A stretch of 64,000 nt of DNA, taken from positions 296,501 to 360,500 of the forward strand of contig NC_090780.1 of assembly GCF_040054535.1 (NCBI RefSeq), written 5' to 3'. Within the stretch, counting starts at the first letter, position 1, and every line of letters begins with the position of its first letter. This document shows, piece after piece, positions 57,246 through 64,000 of this stretch. Position numbers and translations under genes: made by a program. The notes under the pieces were generated by a model. The model was not told where the DNA came from. It did no database searches and worked only from the letters and a program-made list of their open reading frames with translations. Origin of the DNA: Antennarius striatus. Taxonomy: Eukaryota; Chordata; Actinopteri; Lophiiformes; Antennariidae.

Positions 57246-58347
57246 CAGTGGAGCGGTTTGCAGGACCGGAAGAGGCCTGGGATGAGGAGCCGGGAGTGGT
57301 GGGGGAGCTGAACCGATTGAAGAAGCTGTTTAGTTCATTCGCTCGTTCAATATTCCCCTCCACAGTGCTGCGCCCTTTCCCATGTCCGGTGATGATTCTC
57401 ATCCCATGCCAGATCTCCCGCACCTGGTTGCGCCTCAGCTGCCTCCCCAGCTTCCTCCTGTACGCCTCCTTGGCTTCCCTCAAGCAGAGTCTCACTTCCT
57501 GCTGGGCCTTCCTCATCTCCTCCTCGTTCTTGCTCCTGAACGCCCGCTTCTTCCTGTTCAGGACAGCCTTGACTTCCTTGGTTACCCATGGTTTGTTGTT
57601 GGGGTAACACCTGATTGTCCTGACAGGGGCCACGGTGTCCACACAGAAGTTCATGTAGTCTGTAAAACACTGAGCTGCCCCCTCAATGTCCTCCCCATGT
57701 GAGCCCACAATAACATCCCAGTCGGTGGTCTGGAAGCAGTCCCTCAGCATCTCCTCTGCTTCCGGGGACCACTTCCTGACCTGTCGTGTTGTTGCTGGCA
57801 GCCGTTTCACCAGCGGGATGTAGGTGGGCTGTAGGTGCACTAGGTTATGATCTGATTTACCTAGTGGAGGGAGGGGGGTGCCGGTGTATGCCTCCTTAGC
57901 ATTAGTGTAGAACAGATCGATGGTTCTGTTCTTCCGTGTGGGACAGTCTACACACTGGACCATTGTGGGGAGAGATGAGTCCAAGGTGACGTGATTAAAG
58001 TCACCAGTGATAATGACGAGCGCCTCCGGGTGCCGGGTCCGAAGAGCAGAGGTGGTCCCACAGATGGTTTCTCGTGCCGTCTCAGGGTCCGCCCGTGGAG
58101 GGATGTAGACGGCGAGGACGATGACGTGTGAGAATTCACGCGCCAGGTAGTAGGGTCTGATGCTAACAGCTGTTAGCTCCTGATCGCGGTTACACAGTGT
58201 TGATTTCACCGTCACATGTTCCGGATGGCACCATCTATCGTTGGTATAGATGATTAATCCACCTCCTTTCCTCTTACCGGCGGTGTTCGTGTCCCGGTCC
58301 CCTCGTACGGAGGAGAAGCCGGTTAGTCTGACGTTAGCGTCTGGCAC
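57022..58347 (-). pseudogene. LINE endonuclease and linker ORF
   Basis: 441 codons open. Apurinic/apyrimidinic-type endonuclease C-terminal two thirds: GGGLIIYTNDRWCHPEHVTV, EALVIITGDFNHV, LGKSDHNLVHL with the catalytic Ser-Asp-His. Then the linker (CYPNNKPWVTKEVKAVLNRK, EAKEAYRRKLGRQLRRNQVR). The N-terminal part of the endonuclease (MGNVNSLPNKLDELT, about 58480-58440) is cut off by a stop and the 16-bp duplication. Confidence 0.85.
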
Positions 58348-58844
58348 GTCGCCAGTTAGCCACGTCGCCAGTTAGCCACGTCTCTGAGAACACCAACAAG
58401 CTGGTCTCCCGCTAGCACTGTTCAGTCCTGCACAGCACCGTCAGTTCGTCCAACTTGTTGGGTAGCGAGTTCACGTTCCCCATGATGACGGAGGGGACGG
58501 AGGGCTTGACTCTCCTCCGGTTAGTGGCTCTAGCCGTTAGTCTAGTCCTTTCAACGCGACCCGCTCAGCATCCGCGATATCTCCGTCTGAGCTCAGCGGG
58601 GATGAGATCGCGTGTTGCTGGGTCTCCTTTGACCCTCATGGACATCAAGTCCTCCCTGGAGTACACTAGCATATTAATATACATTATCTAAATTTACGTT
58701 AAAAAAATACACATGCAGAAACAGAAAAAAACGCAAAATTATGCATAACAAACTCGCTCTGAGCAAAGGAAACTGCAGCTTGCTCGCGCATGCGCAGATG
58801 AATTAACCCTATATATAATAAGCCCTATACAAATAAAGATTGAT

Positions 58845-59140
58845 ATTTGTCAGCCGTGTTTCTGTAAAGAACATGATGCTGCACTCCTGAGATTCCCTCT
58901 GGTGCCAGATCAGCGCCATTAACTCGCCCATCTTATTGGAGACAGATCGTACATTCCCCATGATGATGGACAGGAGGACGGGTTTGTATCTCCGCCTCTG
59001 GGTATGGCAAACAGCTCCAGCACAATTCCCCGCCTCCTTCCCCTCAGCTCGTGGGGGATGTCGGGTTTCTCATGGGGCAGCACCGCAGTGTTACGTAGTG
59101 ACAACAGCTGATCCCTAAGCTCTGTGAGATCCAGCAATCA
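58845..59140 (-). pseudogene. Old LINE: endonuclease N-terminus
   Basis: On minus: MGNVRSVSNKMGELMALIWH, then ECSIMFFTETRL, the conserved start of the LINE endonuclease. It continues, after the younger LINE, at 55300. This shows the two outer pieces were one element. Confidence 0.7.
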
Positions 59141-59239
59141 TACTGGTTGGTACTTATCATTTCTTAAAATGCAAATTAATTACTTAAAAATCCTATGATA
59201 TGATTATGTGGATTTATGTTTCAGATTCAGATTCTCACA

Positions 59240-60115
59240 GTTGAAGGGTGCCTGTAATTAAAAAAATTACAGACCTCTACGTGCTTTGTATGTGTGAAAA
59301 CCAGCACATTCAGCAGTGTATCAAACAATTGTTCTCCCCCAATGTTATGACTGCAGAAGTCCCATTTATCAAACAAAACCCACACTTGGCTACGAAGTTC
59401 CACACGGATCAGAATTGGGCCCAATTGGTTCCATTCTTTACGCTTCTTCCTCTAATTTTCACCAGATATGCAGATGACACCCAGCTATATTATCAATCAA
59501 GCCCAATGACACCAATCAACCAACTAAAATTTAGGTCATTCTTAAAGATGTTAAAGTGGATGGCCTGCAAGTTTTTGCTGGCCAGTCCCGAATAACCTCA
59601 AATTATTGTCTTTGGCCTTACACACCTCAGAATAAATTATTGAATGACATTGTAATCTGGACAGTATCTTTTAAACCTCTACTAATACTATGAGATCTGG
59701 GGCTGGTCTTTGAAAGAATATTGGTCCATGGATTTTCAACTTACAAGCTTGACTGTTGTACTGTGACTCATCAAGTTGCACTAATAAGTCTATAAAACCG
59801 CTGATCCAAAATGCTTTTTTGTGTACTGAGTGGAACAAGAAAGCGCACGTTTCTCCTGTTATAGTGTCACTTCTTCAACTTACAGTGAAATCCTGAATGG
59901 AGTTTGAAGCTCATCCACTTACTTACCAAGCCCTTCAGTCAGGTAACTCCATAAGGGATTTTTAGTGCCTTATCACTCAACTAGAAGGCTATACTCCAGA
60001 AATAAAGACCTGCTGGGAGTTTGCAAGATCTAATAAGTAATCTTAGACGAAGAGAACTAGCTCTGAATGTCTACATTCAAGAGCATACGTTCAGCTTCAG
60101 ATATGGGTTTTGTCT
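59240..60115 (+). pseudogene. CR1/L2-type LINE reverse transcriptase remnant
   Basis: RYADDTQLYYQSSP (catalytic YADD block) and KMLKWMACKFLL, then heavily decayed text including TKPFSQ-like and LYSRNKDLLGVCK blocks near 59930-60030. Many stops. Confidence 0.65.
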
Positions 60116-60124
60116 TGGCTGACT

Positions 60125-60960
60125 GCATTTATAGTTAAAGATGTCACCAAAATGAAAACCAGAGAGCTGTCTGTGGGTGGAAAACAAGCAGTTGTGAACC
60201 TGAGAGTAGAGGAAAAATCAATCAGTGCGATTGCAAAAACATTGGCCATAGCCTATACAGCCAATCTGGAATGACCTTAAGAAAGAAACTGTTCGCAGAA
60301 AAAAATAAATCAGGGAGACCATGGAAAAGAGCAGTGCTATTTTCCATAGCAGTGCTATTTTCCATGGACCCTAAAACAACAACCCATGACATCAGCACCA
60401 ACCTCCAGTGGTCAGGAGTGAATGTATCACAATTGACTATTCACGGATAGATTCGGGAACAAAAGTACAGAGGCCATGCCAGTAGATTGCAAACTTACTT
60501 TTTGAAAGAAAATTAAGAAAGCCAGGCTGGCATTTGTCAAAAAGTAATAAGATAAGCCTCAAATATTCTGGGACAAAGTTTTGTGGACCAATGATACAAA
60601 GATCAACCTTCATCAGTGATGGAAAGGCTGAAGTGTGGAGAAGGAAGGGATCTGCTCACGATCCCAGATTTCTCATCTTAAGCTCATCTGTGAGATGCTG
60701 AAGTTATTGTAGTGCTGTAGGCTTCCATGTAATCTACTGGGACAGGCTCATTTATCTTCATTGATGATGTAACCAGAGTTAGCAGAAGGAAAACTAAAAA
60801 GTCTACAAAAATTTTTTAGCTACCAAAAAACTGCAACCAAACTGGGAGATCCTTCATCACCTGGCAAGTTAATGACCCAATATAACAAAGAAGTTCATTG
60901 GGTGCAGAAAGATCTAGGTTGTCCAGTCAGCATATTGATATGCCAGAACTGTTAGGTAGG
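60125..60960 (+). pseudogene. Tc1-type transposase remnant
   Basis: Reads TRELSVGGKQAVVNLRVEEK, then AFVKK and VLWTNDTKINL (remnant of a catalytic Asp block). Stops throughout. No clear inverted ends found. Confidence 0.65.
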
Positions 60961-61985
60961 ATGGACTATCTTGACAAAGAAGTGCTCACTAACACAGCTT
61001 AAGACAGATTTTAGAGAAATTGCCATTTGTTTATATCGAAGATGTTTTAGACCCTTAGGAGAGAGGTCAATATAGTTCACGAATACAAGAAAAAACCTCC
61101 ACGTTTGGTCTTACCTCTCCGGTAACATCCCATGTTTTTCTATAGACTGTGTTAGCTCTCTCATTGTCCGTGACATTGTCCGTCACCTCCTGTCTGTAAT
61201 TATCCACTGTCTCGTCTGATTTCTGTCTCATTTACAAACACTGAGTCTTTTCTCCACAAATCCTCCGCGATGCTGACTGGCTGGTCTCAGTTTGATCATC
61301 GATCATGTATACACAATGAGCTACAAGCTACGTGGTTGAGAAAGCAGCTCCACGCTTAGCGCAGAAAAATTAAGTTATATCATAGAAAAGAGAGAAAAAC
61401 AGGAGACAAATATGAGGGAAATATGTAGTAACCAAGTCACTGAAAGTTAAAAAATTTCCAGACTGGTAGATAGGATGGTAGCTCGCCTGTTCACATTGAG
61501 CATGTAAACAAAACGCACATGAATCTGAGGGGAGAGGGGATGCTGATAGAGGGGCAGAAGTGATTTTATCAATATTTAATCAAAAATGTTGAGGACTACG
61601 GATCAGTTTGGGGCAGGACGTTTCAAATACAGTGTAACTGGAAATCTGGCAGCTGAATTTAAAAAAAGCCTAGTATGGAACCTGTTAAAGTCGTGAATCA
61701 GGCTTATAATGTGAATTGGCAGAATGAGTTTTGTAATAATGGAAGTAATAGTTGAAAATGTTTCTTCCATTAGCAGCCTTTTTGTGCCCACATGATATAA
61801 ACTGATTTCTGATTGAGTACATAGTCTCACCCTGCTACAGCAAACAATGATACATTGTGGAAAGTTTGGGGAAGGCTTTGCTGATTTTAGGGAAATTCTT
61901 CCTGGTACAACAGGAGTTGCTAATTCTCTGAATACAAATTCAGTGTGATGAATAATATCTCTTTAAAAGAGACAGCAATTTGAGA
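60961..61985. other. No recognised gene
   Basis: AT-rich with no family similarity that I can see. Confidence 0.4.
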
Positions 61986-61989
61986 GTGA

Positions 61990-62462
61990 CTCTGAGGCCG
62001 TGTCCACACAATGACGGATTTTTTTGAAAAAGCAAAACACATCAAACGATTCGCTTCCACACAACAGTGTTTTCAAAAAAAATCTCCGTACACACGTAAA
62101 CGCACCAGTGCATTTACGAAGATGGCTATAAGCATGCCAAACCATGTGGCAGTAGTGAGTCAAATTTTATCCAATAGGAATCCTCCGTGTTTTGTTGTCA
62201 CAACACACAGGCCCATAAATATGACATCACAGAGGTTTTTGTCGCAGGCAAGACGTCAGTGTTTTTAAAAAGTTGCGGATACACCGTCCACACGACAACG
62301 CAGACCCAGCATTTTTAAAAAAAATTCACCTAGGCCAGCGTTTTCAAAAAGTTGCGTTTTCGTTCCGGTTATCTGCCTTGTTGTGTGGACGCAAGGCGTA
62401 AACGCAACAAAAAAGTTGCGTTTTAAAAAAGTTCCGGCATTGTGTGGACGGGGCCTGACAAT
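61990..62462. mobile_element. MITE-like element with long inverted ends
   Basis: Left ggccgtgtccacacaatgac and right cattgtgtggacggggcctg are inverted copies. Inside, aaaagttgcgtttt and cagcgttttcaaaaag recur in both orientations. About 470 bp, no open frame. Probably a nonautonomous hAT-type element. Confidence 0.65.
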
Positions 62463-64000
62463 TAAAAAAACTTATACGCCTTTAAGCCCACCCCAACAAC
62501 ATATGGGCAGCACTCAGATGTTCCACCACCTAGCTTCCTGGAAGGGCTATCAATTTTGACCATCTGCTGAAAAGGGCCCTTTTTAGGGTCAGTAACTTGC
62601 CCCTTACTGAGCTCAGGCTGTAATAAGTGCCTTGGATTACATATAAAAGTTGTTTTAGGGTGCTGCAGTTGAAACTATCTGTCCATAAATAATAAAAGCA
62701 GGACTTCTTGCTCCCACGCTTTACCATGGTAGCAGAAACAAAAGATGATGGCCTCTGATTTAGTTGTTTTGGAGAATGTGTATTGAGTCATGATCGCTTT
62801 GTTTGACATACAGTAGAAATAAATAGCCAAATTGGGTTTACCAGTTCTAATTGCTGGGCCTACAGTGTTTCTTAGAGAATCCACCGCCTAATGTTAAAAG
62901 GAATTGGGAGAATTCGGCTGTGACAGCAGTGCATTTCACATACTACTACTGATATGCTCAAAACAAAAACATTTTTTGAAGATTGTAAAACTTGAGAAAA
63001 ACTTAAAAAATTGAAACTAAATAGGACCTAGATAGCAATAATATTTGGTAAATTACAAACAAAGATGTCATGTTTGTTTGAAAAAGAACAAGATTAACTT
63101 GCTGTCAACTGAGAATAATTAGTTATAATTCGTTATTAGATAAATAATTAGTTAAATTTCAAATTTCCACCAAACTTTGAATGAGTGCCAGTAAAAAGTC
63201 TGCTGTGACTGTTATTGCCAAGAATTCTATGTTACACTCTTCAGAGCTAAAAGGCAACTGCATGGACATCCATTGCAATGTCTTGTGTTACTACATTAGA
63301 CCACTTGTAAATGGAAGTTGGTATCAGGGTCCCACAAGCTCAAATGTCAGTTGTTGCAGAATGTAGTAGAAGAGTGTCAGATCACACACAGATTTTGTTT
63401 TAGGCATCAATCTGCATAAGATGCTGCTGTAGGCACAGTTTAAAATGGGAGTCAAATCCAATGTTAAGGTACCTTGAGGCTGGTACCTCTATTGGAGGTC
63501 TGCTCCTTGGTGTGATCTTTACCAAACGTAATGTCTCGGTTAAGGGTTCTACCCTGAAGACTCTCACAGGTTAATATGCATTTAGCAATGGCACTTTTTT
63601 GACACACATCTTTACATAGTATGGTTCATATCATTGACTTGGGTTACAATGATTGAATGTTAGGTAATCACACTGCTATTGACAATAAACTGTCTCATTT
63701 GTGTCTTCATCTACCCATTGGAAACTTTAAACTCGTCTTTTCAATGCCACAGTTCACCTTAACATTTTTATTTTCAGGTGACCATTACTCCTTGCAGTGC
63801 TTTGAGCATTCCTAAGATTCTCTATAATATTAAATACATAGCACAGAGGTCAGGGCTCAAGGTCACAGTAACCAGTAAAGATCAGGATAGGAATTCTACT
63901 GACATTTTATTTTTTAAATAGAATCAGTCATTCATAAGTCTTGCTTATGAATGACTGGAACATGTCCAATAGCAAATCAAGCACCAATCAACAGTAAACA
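62463..64000. other. No recognised gene to the window end
   Basis: AT-rich DNA without convincing exons. The short inverted pair tcataagtcttgc / cttatgaatgactg lies near 63930-63955. Confidence 0.4.

Larger units (their letters stand above)
55306..58700 (-). mobile_element. Nearly full-length L2-type LINE inserted in the old LINE
   Basis: 3' end (minus) is tttcctccgggattaataaa plus a (GATA)-type tail at 55300-55330. The 3' UTR is 55330-55660, the protein region 55661 to about 58480, and the 5' part reaches roughly 58700. Same family as the fragments at 14150 and 42486. It is broken by a frame change near the hairpin at 57218, a frameshift near 55990, a stop near 58415 and a 16-bp duplication at 58351. 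Confidence 0.85.

Noticed and set aside
56191-57702. Plus-strand frames over the younger LINE
   Set aside because: Shadows of the minus-strand endonuclease and reverse transcriptase frames.
63181-63366. 61-codon frame as a small gene or exon
   Set aside because: No homology, no splice sites in phase, and ordinary length for chance in AT-rich DNA.

Overview
This window is nuclear DNA from a teleost fish, most likely a spiny-rayed (percomorph-type) species. The evidence is intron-containing vertebrate genes with GT-AG boundaries, abundant (CA)n/(GT)n microsatellites, and a typical fish mix of repeats: L2/CR1/Rex1-like, L1 and Penelope-like retroelements, a chromodomain Ty3/gypsy element, Tc1 and hAT-like DNA transposons, and tRNA-derived SINEs. 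No bacterial-type operons, CRISPR arrays or phage genes were seen.

Four protein-coding genes can be reconstructed. (1) hgh1 on the minus strand (exons between 4304 and 507); its C-terminal exon or exons lie beyond the left edge. (2) tmem263 on the minus strand (start 11326, stop 7773), a complete 127-aa protein in three coding exons. (3) pdhb on the plus strand (20375-25869), a complete 359-aa pyruvate dehydrogenase E1 beta in 11 exons. (4) An unrecognised minus-strand gene (33191-29139) of five coding exons that sum exactly to a 519-aa protein, with an N-terminal Cys-pair region and an acidic/basic C-terminal tail. A GC-rich promoter-like block with a possible non-coding first exon (about 47000-47180, plus) may start a fifth gene whose coding exons are not in the window.

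The rest is dominated by repeats. 13680-20047 holds a Penelope-like fragment, then an L2-type LINE 3' fragment whose 3' UTR has expanded into a roughly 5-kb array of 19/20-bp units. The array contains a SINE and has itself been tandemly duplicated with a 1941-bp offset. 26500-28900 holds DNA-element repeats and an L1 remnant. 33720-36432 is a Rex1/CR1-type LINE remnant. 37828-42485 is a degenerate Ty3/gypsy chromodomain element inserted in an L2 fragment. 43480-46530 holds MITEs, a hAT-like element with an internal SINE, and microsatellites. 49080-52560 is a Penelope-like element split by a Tc1-like transposon. 52820-59140 is an old LINE split by a SINE and by a younger, nearly full-length L2-type LINE. 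59240-60960 holds LINE and Tc1 relics, and the rest to 64000 has only a MITE-like element.

The genes do not form a functional cluster: co-chaperone (hgh1), small membrane protein (tmem263), mitochondrial enzyme (pdhb) and an unknown protein. The most notable non-genic structures are the LINE-3'UTR-derived satellite, the hgh1 intron array that copies its own splice acceptor, and the nested insertions. Exon boundaries were read by eye from splice sites, frame continuity and family similarity; repeat boundaries are approximate.
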